The notes beneath the pieces are model-generated. The model saw only the letters and a list, made by a program, of their open reading frames with translations, was not told where the DNA came from and made no database searches. Positions 52,015 through 62,115 of a stretch of 64,000 nucleotides of DNA are shown here, in pieces. Source of the DNA: Microbacterium proteolyticum (GTDB taxonomy: Bacteria; Actinomycetota; Actinomycetes; Actinomycetales; Microbacteriaceae); NCBI RefSeq assembly GCF_029639405.1, contig NZ_CP121274.1, forward strand, positions 930,001-994,000. The letters run 5' to 3'. Each line of letters opens with the position of its first letter. The first letter of the stretch is position 1. The position numbers were made by a program, and so were the translations under genes.

Positions 52015-55000
52015 ATGACGCATCGACGCGCCCTCTCTTCCCGCCGACTCCTCGCGGCCGCCACGGTCGCGGTGGTCGCCGGGGCACTGGCATCCCCCCT
52101 CTCCGCCGTCGCCCTCGACACCGACCCGAACGACGGCGTCCCCCGTGTCGATCCCCCGGTGACTTACTCGAAATTCGAGCCGCTCGCCGACCCCGGTCGC
52201 GGTGCCTCCGACTACCTCGAGCCGAAGTGGTACGACACCGACGGGCGTCACATCCAGGCGCACGGCGGCCAGGTCGTCACGACCCAGGAGAACGGGCAGA
52301 CCGTCTACTACTGGTACGGCGAAGACCGCACCAACGGGTACTGGAACAGCCCCGGTGTCGCGGTGTACCGCTCGACCGACGCCCTGAACTGGACCAACCT
52401 CGGCGACGCGCTGCGCAGCATCACGACGCGGGACGACCTGCTCACCCCGTACTTCGAGAACCTCTACGACACCGTCGACGAGAACGGGCAGCCCCGCAAC
52501 GAGAAGATCGACGCGCTCGCCTACCACCTGAACTCGCAGCGATCGGCGGACTACACCGCGATCTTCGAGCGCCCCAAGGTGCTGCACAACGACAAGACCG
52601 GCCAGTGGGTCATGTGGTGGCACGCCGACGGCCGCACCGAGCCCGGCGGCAGCACCTACGCCCGCTCCATGGCCGCGGTCGCCGTGTCGGACTCCCCCGC
52701 GGGTCCGTTCCGGATGGTCGGCGCGTTCCGCATGCCCAACCGCACCGACTACACGGCCTGCTCGCAGTGGGCCGTGCCGGGCCAGGCGCGCGACATGACG
52801 GTGTTCCAGGACGACGACGGCAAGGCGTACATCTCGTACTCGTCGGAGGAGAACTCCTCGCTCTACGTCGCCGAGCTCGACGACAGCTACACGAATGTCG
52901 TCAAGACCACCGACACCGACACCCTCGGCATCCACCAGTACTCGGAGGACGGGCGGTACCCCTACGTCCTGGCCGACGGCAGCGCCGACGCGCCCGTGCG
53001 CGGCGAGGACTTCCAGATCGTGAAGGAGTGCGGCTACCTCGAGGCGCCCGCGCTGTTCGAGCGGGACGGCACCTACACCGCGATCGCCTCGGGGGCGACG
53101 GGGTGGGCCCCGAACCCGCAGACGTACTACACGACGACCGACCTCATGGGCTCGTGGATCCGCGGCGTCCAGGCCGGCGACGCGAACGAGGACACGTACT
53201 ACAGCGCGATTCCCGACGGCGGTGACGGCCTCCTGTCGATCGGCGACACGAACCGCTCGACCTTCGGCTCGCAGGCCACCAACGTCTTCGAGCTCGAGCC
53301 CGGCAAGTTCGTCTACATGGGCGACCGCTGGAACGAGGGCGAATCGAACTCGACCTACGTGTGGCTGCCGCTCACCGTCGGCGAGGACGGCCGCCTGGAG
53401 ATGCACAACCCCGCCGCCGAGGACCCCGCGCGCTACGGCGACGGCTGGGACGCCTCGTACTGGGATGACAAGGGCTTCGGCCACGGCACCTGGTCGCTCA
53501 CCCCGAACGCGGTGCCCCTGACGGTCCGCCGCGGCACCACCGCGAACCTGCCCGCGACGGTGAACGTCGACTCGGACGGAACGGTGGGCCCCGTCGCCGT
53601 GACCTGGTCGACGCTCGACACCAGCGTGCTCGGCCCGCAGACGGTGACCGGCACGCTCGCCGCCGACGCGCACTTCACCGCGGGGCGCACCTTCCAGCGC
53701 ACCATCACGGTCACCGAGCCGGGGATCGCGAACATCGCGCCCGAGGCGACGGTCTCAGCGTCCAGCCGCAGCAACCTCGTCGGCACCGTCGTCGACGGCA
53801 ACCCCACCGGCAAGGGCTGGGACGACTGGACCGGCAACGGCTACCCGCGCGACAGCTGGCTCGCCTTCGACTGGGGCGTGACCCGCACGTTCGACTCGAT
53901 CGTCGTGCACACCTACAAGGACGGGTCGACGGCCACGTGGCCCTCGCGCATCCAGACGCAGTACCGCGACGACTCCGGCGCGTGGATCGACACCGAGGTC
54001 GGGGCGACCCTGTCGCAGGATGCCGGACAGTCGGCGCCCGTGGCCGTGATCGACGCCCGGTCCCTCCCCGCGGCCAGCGCCCTGCGCCTGCGCCTCACGA
54101 GCGAGGCGAACACCTGGCAGTCGATCGCCGAGGTCGACATCTGGGGCAACGCCTCGATCCCGAACGTGTGCCGCGGCGGCGACGCCACGGTCTCGGCATC
54201 CTTCCACCAGACGAAGTGGGCCACGATGCCGGCCGGCAACGCGTGCGACGGCAAGCAGAACACGCAGTGGTCGACCTGGACCGACGCGGGATTCCAGGAT
54301 GCCGCGACGTTCACCATCGAGACGTGGGAGATCCACCGCCTCGACCACGTCACCTTCACCAACATCGAGGGCACGATCGCGGGCCTGAGCGCCGAGTACC
54401 GCACCCCGTCGGGCGAGTGGCTGCCGGTCGTGCCGACGGGTGACGCGCCGGCGGTCGTCAACGGCACCGAGACGACCCTGTCGTTCACGAAGGTCCTGGC
54501 CACGGGCCTGCGCCTGACGTTCGCCACCCCGGGCTCGTACCTCAAGATCCCTGAGATCGTGGTGCCCGAGGCGGGTGGGATCGCGGCGATCACGCCGCTG
54601 CTGGGCTCCGAGCCCAACGAGGCCGGATGGTTCCGCGCTCCGGTGAAGGTGCAGCTCTCGCACGACGGTGGGGCCGACGTCGTCGTGCAGCACCGCATCG
54701 ACGACGGCGAGTGGGTCGACGGCACCGATGTCACGGTCGACACCGACGGCGCGCACACCGTCGGCTACCGCGCCCTTATCGACGGCGTCGAGCAGGAGGA
54801 CGTCACCGGGTCGGTGGCCGTGCCCGTCGACACCGTGGCCCCGGTCACGGGAGCCGACGTCACCGCGGCCTCGTCGGCCCGCGCCCTGGCCCTCCCCGAC
54901 CTCACGGCGTCGGTCGCGGCACCGGGCCAGGTCCTCACGCTCCTCGCGACGGATGCCACCTCGGGAGTCGCCACCACCGAGTACTCGCTCGACGAGGGGA

Positions 55001-55350
55001 CCACCTGGACCGTCGGCACGGAGGTGTCGTTCACCGAGGCCGGCACCTACCGGGTGTGGTTCCGGTCGACGGACGTCGCCGGCAACGTCGAGGAGACCCG
55101 CACCGCGGAGCTCACCGTGACCGCCCCGGGCGACGGCGGAACGGACCCGGGCACCACCCCCGCCCCCTCGCCCTCCGCCACCACGCCGGGATCGACCGCG
55201 GGCACCGGGGGAACGGCATCCGGGACCGCCGGCGCATCGGACGCCCTCGCGCTCACCGGCACCGAGGCGCCGATCACCCTCGCCGTCGGCGCGATCCTCG
55301 CGCTGCTCGCGGGCGCCGGCGTGCTGCTGATCCGGCGCCGCCGCGCCTGA
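52015..55350 (+). CDS. Secreted, surface-anchored GH43-type glycosidase
   Basis: 1111 residues. Signal peptide (1-33), then a five-bladed propeller (about 45-480) beginning IQAHGGQVVTTQENGQTVYYWYGE. This wording resembles the GH43_24 group of exo-beta-1,3-galactanases, which lacks the usual catalytic base. Ig-like and two discoidin-like domains (about 560-880), a chitobiase/Ig-like domain, a Thr/Pro/Ser linker and an LALTG sorting signal (1078-1082) with membrane helix and RRRR follow. Start: ATG 52015; an ATG at 51976 is also in frame. A role on arabinogalactan-type plant glycans fits the rhamnosidase locus. Confidence 0.85.
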   Translation: MTHRRALSSRRLLAAATVAVVAGALASPLSAVALDTDPNDGVPRVDPPVTYSKFEPLADPGRGASDYLEPKWYDTDGRHIQAHGGQVVTTQENGQTVYYWYGEDRTNGYWNSPGVAVYRSTDALNWTNLGDALRSITTRDDLLTPYFENLYDTVDENGQPRNEKIDALAYHLNSQRSADYTAIFERPKVLHNDKTGQWVMWWHADGRTEPGGSTYARSMAAVAVSDSPAGPFRMVGAFRMPNRTDYTACSQWAVPGQARDMTVFQDDDGKAYISYSSEENSSLYVAELDDSYTNVVKTTDTDTLGIHQYSEDGRYPYVLADGSADAPVRGEDFQIVKECGYLEAPALFERDGTYTAIASGATGWAPNPQTYYTTTDLMGSWIRGVQAGDANEDTYYSAIPDGGDGLLSIGDTNRSTFGSQATNVFELEPGKFVYMGDRWNEGESNSTYVWLPLTVGEDGRLEMHNPAAEDPARYGDGWDASYWDDKGFGHGTWSLTPNAVPLTVRRGTTANLPATVNVDSDGTVGPVAVTWSTLDTSVLGPQTVTGTLAADAHFTAGRTFQRTITVTEPGIANIAPEATVSASSRSNLVGTVVDGNPTGKGWDDWTGNGYPRDSWLAFDWGVTRTFDSIVVHTYKDGSTATWPSRIQTQYRDDSGAWIDTEVGATLSQDAGQSAPVAVIDARSLPAASALRLRLTSEANTWQSIAEVDIWGNASIPNVCRGGDATVSASFHQTKWATMPAGNACDGKQNTQWSTWTDAGFQDAATFTIETWEIHRLDHVTFTNIEGTIAGLSAEYRTPSGEWLPVVPTGDAPAVVNGTETTLSFTKVLATGLRLTFATPGSYLKIPEIVVPEAGGIAAITPLLGSEPNEAGWFRAPVKVQLSHDGGADVVVQHRIDDGEWVDGTDVTVDTDGAHTVGYRALIDGVEQEDVTGSVAVPVDTVAPVTGADVTAASSARALALPDLTASVAAPGQVLTLLATDATSGVATTEYSLDEGTTWTVGTEVSFTEAGTYRVWFRSTDVAGNVEETRTAELTVTAPGDGGTDPGTTPAPSPSATTPGSTAGTGGTASGTAGASDALALTGTEAPITLAVGAILALLAGAGVLLIRRRRA

Positions 55351-55358
55351 CGCACCAC

Positions 55359-55397
55359 GATCGCCCCGGGACCGTTGCGACGGTTCCCGGGGCGATC
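55359..55397 (+). terminator. Terminator of the GH43 gene
   Basis: Stem GATCGCCCCGGGA(A)CCGT with its complement and a single bulge, loop TGCG, starting 8 bp after the stop. Confidence 0.8.
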
Positions 55398-55430
55398 CCG
55401 CGTCTGCGGCCGCCGGGGAGAATGGATGCC

Positions 55431-56471
55431 GTGCGCGCGATGATCATGGATGCCCTGGCCGAACCCCTCGAGGTGCGCGAGGTGCCCGCGCCGACGGCGC
55501 CGGCGGGCGGCGTCGTGGTCGAGGTGCACGCGACCGGACTGTGCAAGAGCGACTGGCACGCGTGGGTGGGCCACGACGACGTCGCCCTCCCCCACGTCCC
55601 CGGGCACGAGCTCGCGGGCGTGATCGCCGAGGTCGGGACAGGGGTCGCCGACTGGGCGGTCGGCGATCGGGTCACCGTCCCGTTCGTCATGGGCTGCGGC
55701 GAGTGCGAGTGGTGCCGGAACGGTGACGCACAGGTCTGCCCGCGTCAGGAGCAGCCGGGATTCACCCAGTGGGGCTCGTTCGCCGAACGCGTCGTCGTGC
55801 GGGCGGCCGACACCAACCTCGTCGCGATCCCGGACGGGGTGTCGTTCGAGGCGGCGGCGGCCCTCGGATGCCGCTTCGCCACCGCCTTCCGCGCTCTCAC
55901 CGGCCGCGCGCGCGTGCGTGCCGGCGAGTGGGTGACGGTCGTGGGGGCCGGGGGCGTGGGGTTGAGCGCCGTGATGATCGGCGCCGCCCTGGGCGCCCGC
56001 GTGATCGCCGTCGACCGGACGCCCGCCGCGCTCGACGCGGCGCGCCGTCTCGGCGCGGAGCACACGATCCTCGCCGACGGCGTCGACGTCCCACGGGCGG
56101 TCGACGCGCTCACGGACGGCGGGAGTCACGTGTCGATCGACGCCGTCGGCAGCGCGCAGACCGCGCGCGACGCCGTGCTGAGCCTGCGCCGACGCGGCCG
56201 TCACGTGCAGATCGGGCTGCTGCCGACCGCGGACGGCCAGACGCCCATGCCGATGGCCCGTGTCATCGCGTGGGAGCTCGACCTGCTCGGCAGCCACGGC
56301 ATGGCGGCGGCGGACTATCCCGCGATGCTCGACCTCATCGCCCGCGGGACGCTGCGGCCGCAGGATCTCGTCGAGCGGGTCGTGGGTCTCGACGAGGCCG
56401 CGGAGATGTTGCCGCGCATGGACACCGCCGCCCCGGCGGGCATGACGATGATCGACCCGCGGCGGGTCTGA
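55431..56471 (+). CDS. Zinc-dependent alcohol dehydrogenase
   Basis: 346 residues, MDR family. Catalytic zinc ligands in TGLCKSDWH and VPGHE; structural zinc loop CGECEWCRNGDAQVC. NAD(P)-binding GAGGVG around residue 178. The GTG at 55431 is taken because GAGAAT-GGATGCC-GTG repeats the leaderless layout of znuA; an ATG at 55422 is three codons earlier. Substrate unknown. Confidence 0.9.
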   Translation: MRAMIMDALAEPLEVREVPAPTAPAGGVVVEVHATGLCKSDWHAWVGHDDVALPHVPGHELAGVIAEVGTGVADWAVGDRVTVPFVMGCGECEWCRNGDAQVCPRQEQPGFTQWGSFAERVVVRAADTNLVAIPDGVSFEAAAALGCRFATAFRALTGRARVRAGEWVTVVGAGGVGLSAVMIGAALGARVIAVDRTPAALDAARRLGAEHTILADGVDVPRAVDALTDGGSHVSIDAVGSAQTARDAVLSLRRRGRHVQIGLLPTADGQTPMPMARVIAWELDLLGSHGMAAADYPAMLDLIARGTLRPQDLVERVVGLDEAAEMLPRMDTAAPAGMTMIDPRRV

Positions 56472-56486
56472 ACGTCGGCGCGGGAG

Positions 56487-56825
56487 TCAGCCCCGAGGAG
56501 CCTCGGGGCCGTCCGGGCTCTCGGGGGCCGCGGACGTGTCGTCGTCCTTCGGCAGGAGGAGCGGGCGATCGACCGTCTTCGTGACCTGAGCGGGGTCGAC
56601 GGCGAGCAGCAGCAGCGCGACGCTGACGAGCACGACGATGAAGGTGACACCGGCGGCGATGGCGCCGATGACGAGCGCGCGCTGGATCTCGTCGGCGGGG
56701 CGGGCCTGGAAGGCCCCCATCGACACGAGGGTCACGATGCCGGCGAAGAGCGCGGCGACGAAGGCGAGCCCGAGCAGCTGGACGGGCTTCATGAGATCGC
56801 GGCGGGTGGGCTTGTGGTCGGTCAT
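56487..56825 (-). CDS. Two-helix membrane protein of unknown function
   Basis: 112 residues: a basic N-terminus, helices at about 17-37 and 49-71, and an acidic Pro-rich tail. ATG overlaps the stop of the preceding gene (ATGA), so they form a pair. Not recognised. Confidence 0.75.
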   Translation of the reverse strand: MTDHKPTRRDLMKPVQLLGLAFVAALFAGIVTLVSMGAFQARPADEIQRALVIGAIAAGVTFIVVLVSVALLLLAVDPAQVTKTVDRPLLLPKDDDTSAAPESPDGPEAPRG

Positions 56826-57451
56826 GATGCGGCCTCCTCGGCGGGTACGGCCGGAACCGGCTCCGGGCGGCGGGGCGAGAAACCGGCGATCGCCAGGTAC
56901 ACGGCGATGATCGCCGCGTAGCCGCCGAAGATGCCCACCGCGATGGTGATCCCCGTGAGGGTGAAGGTGCCGGCGCCCTCGATCGTGTAGTCGTACGAAA
57001 AGGCCGGGCTGGTGAGAAGGAAGCCGACCGCCAGGATGAGCGTGATGATCCCCACCGTGAGACCGTCGCGGGAGTCGGGGCGCCCGGCGCGGCGGTCGCG
57101 CACGGCACCGATGATCTCGAGCGCACCGGACACGACCGCCCACACGATGACGAGGACGAAGAAGAAGGTCGTCGTCCGCCACGCGCCGACGCTGGCCGCG
57201 AGCCCGGCGAGCCCGCTCACCACCGCCAGCAGGATCGGCGTCGTCCGCTGACCGCTCGGGTACACGAGCCACACCGACAGCACGAGGACGAGGGCGGTGG
57301 CCAGCGCGAACCCGCTGAACACGCTCGAGCCGACGGCCGCCGAATGATCCGACGAGAACGTGACCATGACCGCCGCCAGGGCGGCGAAGAAGGCGCGCGC
57401 CAACTGGACGTGGCGCACATCGAAGGAGCGCACAGAAGCAGGAGTGGTCAC
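56822..57451 (-). CDS. HdeD-like (DUF308) membrane protein
   Basis: 209 residues with six helices; the central LVIVWAVVSGALEIIGAVRDRR matches the HdeD/DUF308 repeat. GTG 57451 chosen; the longer frame to 57523 covers the promoter. The -10 TAGACT at 57486-57491 is followed by GGATGCC. Co-transcribed with the small protein downstream. Role unknown. Confidence 0.78.
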   Translation of the reverse strand: MTTPASVRSFDVRHVQLARAFFAALAAVMVTFSSDHSAAVGSSVFSGFALATALVLVLSVWLVYPSGQRTTPILLAVVSGLAGLAASVGAWRTTTFFFVLVIVWAVVSGALEIIGAVRDRRAGRPDSRDGLTVGIITLILAVGFLLTSPAFSYDYTIEGAGTFTLTGITIAVGIFGGYAAIIAVYLAIAGFSPRRPEPVPAVPAEEAAS

Positions 57452-57542
57452 GGAGGGTCCCGGAGAGACGGAGTCGATGGCATCCAGTCTATTCCCCGCC
57501 GGCTGAGCGCCCTCCGTGTGCACCGACGTCGAGATATCCCGC

Positions 57543-58607
57543 TCAGGCCGTCGGGGCCCCCACCTCTTCCTTCTCGGCCAGGGAGCGCGCCACCGCCTCG
57601 GCGACGCGGGCGTCCTCGGCCGCCTGACGACGACGGCGGCGAGCGCGCAGCCAGCGCGGGCCGAAGACCGCAGCCGCGACGATCAGCAGGAGCGCGACGA
57701 GGATCGGCCACGGAACGGCCCACCCCATCGCTGACGCGGTCACCGGGTCGAGGTCGGAGGTGGAGCCCGAGGCATCCGTCACCGTGGGGGTGGCCGTCAC
57801 CGACGCCCACACGAGTCCCATCGCGGCCACCGCGGGCACCCGGACGTCCCGCTGCCAGGACTCGCCGGGGAGCAGCGTCGGCGCGGGCTCACCGGGAGCC
57901 GCCGTCACCTCACCCCACCCGAACGGACCGGCGACGGCGTCGGCCTCCCCGGCGGTGAGCGAGACGTTGCCGGTGTTGTGCAGGCTGTAGTGCACCGTCG
58001 CGTCACCGAAGAGGAAGGGCACGAGGCCGCCGTCCCAGTCGACGCCGAGTCCCTCGACCGTCAGGGCCGGGGCCAGATCGCCGCCGACCCGGATGCCGGT
58101 GCGGATGCCGAGGCGACGGTCGACGTTGACGTTCGCGGACTGGTCGGCCACGGTGAGCGAGGTCACCACGCCACCGGCGTAATCGCCGGGGGTCGCGTCG
58201 GCGGGGATGTCGACGGTGAACGGCACCTCGACGGTCTGCCCGGCGGGCACCGAGACGTGGTGCTCGGGGACGACGATCCATTTGCCCACGCCCACGGGTG
58301 CCTCGGCGGCGAGCCGCAGATCGAGGGCGCCGGTGGAGGTCGTGTAGCCGTCGGCGGCGTAGACGTCGAGCTCGACGGTCTCGGTCCCGCGGTTGGCGAC
58401 GACGATGCCGTCGTCGAGGTGCGCGCCGGGGTTCAGTGCGTATGAGAAGTTCGTGCGGTCGGCGCCCAGCGAGTTCGAGGCGGTGCGCACGGTCCACGTG
58501 ACGTCGTCGGTGGCCGCGGATGCCGCCGCGGGCACGCCGACCAGAGCGGCGGCGGCGGCGAGGAGCGGCGCGAGAGTCGCAGCGAGGAGACGGGGGAAGT
58601 TGTTCAT
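57543..58607 (-). CDS. DUF916 (WxL-associated peptidoglycan-binding) membrane protein
   Basis: 354 residues: signal peptide (1-32), an extracellular DUF916-like domain (about 35-170: GIVVANRGTETVELDVYAADGY), a second beta domain, one membrane helix (about 294-316) and a basic, coiled cytoplasmic tail. In Firmicutes DUF916 proteins bind peptidoglycan and anchor WxL proteins. The gene upstream encodes a protein with a WxL-like end. AAGGA precedes the ATG. Confidence 0.8.
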   Translation of the reverse strand: MNNFPRLLAATLAPLLAAAAALVGVPAAASAATDDVTWTVRTASNSLGADRTNFSYALNPGAHLDDGIVVANRGTETVELDVYAADGYTTSTGALDLRLAAEAPVGVGKWIVVPEHHVSVPAGQTVEVPFTVDIPADATPGDYAGGVVTSLTVADQSANVNVDRRLGIRTGIRVGGDLAPALTVEGLGVDWDGGLVPFLFGDATVHYSLHNTGNVSLTAGEADAVAGPFGWGEVTAAPGEPAPTLLPGESWQRDVRVPAVAAMGLVWASVTATPTVTDASGSTSDLDPVTASAMGWAVPWPILVALLLIVAAAVFGPRWLRARRRRRQAAEDARVAEAVARSLAEKEEVGAPTA

Positions 58608-58623
58608 GAGGGTCCTTCGGGAA

Positions 58624-58656
58624 GGACCGGCGGGGAGGGGCGCTCCCCGCCGGTCC
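58624..58656 (-). terminator. Intergenic hairpin between phosphoesterase and DUF916 gene
   Basis: Perfect 13-bp stem GGACCGGCGGGGA with a 7-base loop. As both genes read the same way it may be a partial terminator. Confidence 0.7.
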
Positions 58657-58666
58657 GGTTCGCTGG

Positions 58667-60658
58667 TCAGCCGGCCAGCGCGGTGAGGGTCAGGGTCGCG
58701 CGGTAGCTACCCTTGTCGATCGTGTTCGGGATCTTCAGGTCGAGGTCGGCGCCGACGACACCGGCACCGCGGTCGTGGCCCATGGGAGCCGAGCTGAGCG
58801 AGCGCGAGGTCGACAGGCCGTCGCCCCCGTCGTAGCCCGAGCCCACAGCGTCACCCGCGACGGCGCCGGCACCCGGCGTGACGACCTTGGGCGTCCAGCC
58901 GAGGTAGGTGCCGGAGAAGGTCTTCTGACCGTCGACGAAGTCGCCCACCGAGGCCGAGATCGACCACGCGGCCTTGCTGGCGCGCGTGTCGGTGACCGTG
59001 ATCGGGTTGATCTGACCGGTGGCCTCGAAGTACTGGAAGTTCTTCTCCTCCGCCGTGCCGAGGTCGACGAGACCGTTGTGACCGTTGATGGTCCAGCCGA
59101 ACTCACCGGGAGCGCCCGTGGGGACGTCGACCTGGATGTCCTGGCCGTCGCCGTGGTTCGGGTGGATGGTGACCTCGTCCTGGATGGAGCCGATGGCCTC
59201 GGCCGGCTTGGTGCCGTTGTCGGGGCCGCACCACAGGACGTTGCCGCGCTCGACGGCCGCGTTCGGGGCCTGGCAGTTGCCCGAGCGGATGTTCTGCACG
59301 ACGAGCTGGTCCTTCTGCACCTGGACCTTCACGTACGTGCGGACGTGCTCCTGGTTCTGCACCGAGTTGTACCAGTAGCTGCTCGGGTTCAGCGGGTCGG
59401 CGCCGTTCCCGGCACCGCTCGTGCCGCTGTTGTCGGGCGCGGTGATGTCGTAGTACTTCGAGCCCGAGGACGAGTTCGCCGTGACGTAGACGACGCCGCC
59501 GGGGCCCTCGAACACCTCGTCCTGGCCGGGCTGCTCGGCGGGGTTGGCCTTGGCGCCGTTCTTGATCTCGTACGAACGCGAGTAGCTGTGGTCGTGACCC
59601 TGGAGGACGAGGTCGACGCCGAGCTTCGAGAACGTCGTCGGGAAGTCGACGCGACGGATCTTGTTGTCGGCGTCCTTCGCGTGGTCGGCCGGCGAGTAGA
59701 TCGCGTGGTGGTACACGAGGACGGTGTACTTCGCCTCGGCGCCGTGCTTGTTCACGACGTCGGTGACGTACGCCACGTGCGCGTCGTCGCCGCCGCCGCC
59801 CTGGGAGGTGGAGTAGCTGTTGCTGTTCAGGTCGATGAACAGCGTGTCCTTGTAGATGAACCAGTAGTCGCCACCGGACTCGGTGCCGGTGCTGGACGCA
59901 CCCTTCCGGTAGTACGCGGCCGAGCGGTCGGTGTTCGGCGTGTAGAGGTGCTGCTCGTACGCCTTGCCGCCCACGTCGTGGTTGCCGATCGTGGCGACCC
60001 AGGGGTACTGACGGAGCTGATCGGGCGCGAGGAACGAGGTCCACTGCGCCTCGGTGTTGGCCGTCTCGACCTGGTCGCCGCCCGAGACGAGCAGCTCCGC
60101 GTTCGGGTTGGCGTTCACGGCGACGTTCATCGTGTCCTGCCAGCCGGCCTGGTCCTTGGCCAGGTCGCCGGACGAACCGATCTGGGGGTCGCCGAAGAAC
60201 AGGAAGTCGTAGTCGCCCTCGAACGACTGCGTCTTGAACGCGTAGGTCGACGACCAGTTGCCGTCGGAGCCCACGCGGTACGAGTACGCCGTGTTCTCGG
60301 CGAGGCCCGTGATGGTCGAGTGGCGGTTGTAGCCGCCGCTGGAGGCGATGTTCGCGGTCCCGGATGCCGAGAACGTCGTCGCCGTGGCGGGGAACTGCCC
60401 GTTCACGAGCGTCGAGGTCGGGGCGACCTGCACCGTCTGGGTGGTGTCGGCCGAGGAGTACCAGGTGACGATGCGCTGCGATTCGTCGGCTCCGACGCCG
60501 AGGATGACGCCGGAGAGGGTGGCCGACGTGTCGGCCATCGCGGCCGGAACCGTCGCCACGCCCGTAAGAACGAGCGAGGCGCCGACGGCGGCCGTTGCGA
60601 TCCACGAGACACGACGACGCGTGAGCGCCCCGTGCGACGTCGATGCGGTGAGGAACAT
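58667..60658 (-). CDS. Secreted purple-acid-phosphatase-like metallophosphoesterase with WxL-like C-terminus
   Basis: 663 residues. Signal peptide (1-43), a fibronectin-like N-domain (about 45-140) and a calcineurin-like domain (about 145-400) with the metal motifs FFGDPQIG, SGGDQVE, GNHD, VYHHAIY and GHDHSYS. The first motif is D-x-Q where most have D-x-H. The last 130 residues (TVTDTRASKAAWSISASVGDF, ending GSYRATLTLTALAG) resemble a WxL cell-wall-binding domain. No sorting signal. Paired with the DUF916 gene. Confidence 0.85.
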   Translation of the reverse strand: MFLTASTSHGALTRRRVSWIATAAVGASLVLTGVATVPAAMADTSATLSGVILGVGADESQRIVTWYSSADTTQTVQVAPTSTLVNGQFPATATTFSASGTANIASSGGYNRHSTITGLAENTAYSYRVGSDGNWSSTYAFKTQSFEGDYDFLFFGDPQIGSSGDLAKDQAGWQDTMNVAVNANPNAELLVSGGDQVETANTEAQWTSFLAPDQLRQYPWVATIGNHDVGGKAYEQHLYTPNTDRSAAYYRKGASSTGTESGGDYWFIYKDTLFIDLNSNSYSTSQGGGGDDAHVAYVTDVVNKHGAEAKYTVLVYHHAIYSPADHAKDADNKIRRVDFPTTFSKLGVDLVLQGHDHSYSRSYEIKNGAKANPAEQPGQDEVFEGPGGVVYVTANSSSGSKYYDITAPDNSGTSGAGNGADPLNPSSYWYNSVQNQEHVRTYVKVQVQKDQLVVQNIRSGNCQAPNAAVERGNVLWCGPDNGTKPAEAIGSIQDEVTIHPNHGDGQDIQVDVPTGAPGEFGWTINGHNGLVDLGTAEEKNFQYFEATGQINPITVTDTRASKAAWSISASVGDFVDGQKTFSGTYLGWTPKVVTPGAGAVAGDAVGSGYDGGDGLSTSRSLSSAPMGHDRGAGVVGADLDLKIPNTIDKGSYRATLTLTALAG

Positions 60659-60776
60659 GGCTGTCCGTTTCTCTAGGTGAGGGCCCGCGGTCGGCGGGCT
60701 CTCTCACGCTCCGCCCGCTCGGTGACCATCGCGTGAATGGTTGACCGAGGACATGTATCGATCAGCGCAACGGCGA

Positions 60777-61991
60777 TCACTCGATGCCGAGGATGCGCTG
60801 CACGAACCAGATCAGCCCGGCCACGGTCACCACGACGGCGAGCAGGCCGCTCGCCCACATCCCGATGCGGGGGTAGCGGCGGCGCAGCAGGACGAGCAGC
60901 GGGAAGACGACGACGATGATGCCGATCTGCACCGCCTCGATGCCGATGTTGAACACCAGCAGCGACCACAGCAGCGTCCACGACCAGGGTTCGTCGATGC
61001 CGAGCGCGGACGCGAAGCCGAGGCCGTGCACGAGGCCGAACAGGAACACCACGCCCACGCGCAGCCAGCCGGCGCGGTCGAGTCGGAGGAATCCGTGCGC
61101 GTGCGAGAGGTCCTGATCGACCTTGCCCCCGCGCCAGAGTCGCCACAGGTACCAGGCGCCGACGACGGCGATGGACAGCGCGATCGTGGGTTCGACGATC
61201 TCCGCGGGGGCGGCCACGAGACCCGTGGCGGCCAGGATGAAGGTCACCGAGTGCGCCAGCGTGAACGTCGTCGCGGCGATGACGACCTCGCGGAGCCGCC
61301 GCGATCCGACGATCAGGGCGAGCAGGAACAGGATGTGGTCGATCCCGGTGAGCAGATGCTCGGCGCCGAGCCGGAAGAACTCCCAGAAGCGCTCGAGGGT
61401 CGACTGCGCCGTGGTGAACGACGGGTGCTCGGCATCCAGGACCGTGCTCCCCTCGTGGATGTCGAGCGCGTACGTGAGGATCGTCTTGGTGTCGGTGACG
61501 AAGCCCTCGTCGTCGGGGAACAGGGTGGAGACGACCTCGTGTCCGTTCTCGGACGGCGGACACGCGTAGTCGACCTCGAGGACGGCGTAGGGCACCCCCT
61601 CCTGCTGCGTCATCGTGATGCCGTCGGCGAGCGTGGGCGTGCAGCCCCCGCCGTCCCCGGCGATGCGGAAGTGCCGCCCGACATAGCTCGCCACGTCGTC
61701 GCGGTACTGCTCGAGGGCGGCGACCTGCTGCGCCGCGTCCCCGGCCTCGAACGCCGCCGTCCCCGCCTGGAACAACGGGTCGTCCTGCGCCGCATCGGCG
61801 GCGGACACGACGAGGAGGTCGTACTCGAGCTGGAGCTGGGCCCGCACCACCCCCGTGCCGCCGCTGGACAGATCGGCGAAGGCGACGGACGACATCCCGT
61901 GCGCCTGCGCGGGCGTCGCCGAGAACAGCACCGCGAGCACGCCCGCGCCGACGAGGAGGACGCGCAGGACGCGTCGGAACACTGCAGACAT
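60777..61991 (-). CDS. HupE/UreJ-family membrane protein
   Basis: 404 residues: signal peptide (1-31), an extracellular domain (about 32-195), and a six- or seven-helix membrane domain with GAEHLLTGIDHILFLLAL and LFGLVHGLGFASAL, the HupE/UreJ signatures (His residues for nickel or cobalt). Related proteins import nickel for hydrogenase or urease, but this two-part form is of unknown substrate. GGAAAGG precedes the ATG at 61991. Confidence 0.88.
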   Translation of the reverse strand: MSAVFRRVLRVLLVGAGVLAVLFSATPAQAHGMSSVAFADLSSGGTGVVRAQLQLEYDLLVVSAADAAQDDPLFQAGTAAFEAGDAAQQVAALEQYRDDVASYVGRHFRIAGDGGGCTPTLADGITMTQQEGVPYAVLEVDYACPPSENGHEVVSTLFPDDEGFVTDTKTILTYALDIHEGSTVLDAEHPSFTTAQSTLERFWEFFRLGAEHLLTGIDHILFLLALIVGSRRLREVVIAATTFTLAHSVTFILAATGLVAAPAEIVEPTIALSIAVVGAWYLWRLWRGGKVDQDLSHAHGFLRLDRAGWLRVGVVFLFGLVHGLGFASALGIDEPWSWTLLWSLLVFNIGIEAVQIGIIVVVFPLLVLLRRRYPRIGMWASGLLAVVVTVAGLIWFVQRILGIE

Positions 61992-62115
61992 GATGGCCTT
62001 TCCGCGGACGAGCGTGCTCCGCGGGTGTGAACGGTTGTCCGCGGTGGGGGGAACGGAAACGGAACGTGCGCCCTGCGTTCTCCCGCACGCCACCCACGTC
62101 CCGCAGGGTGGAGCG

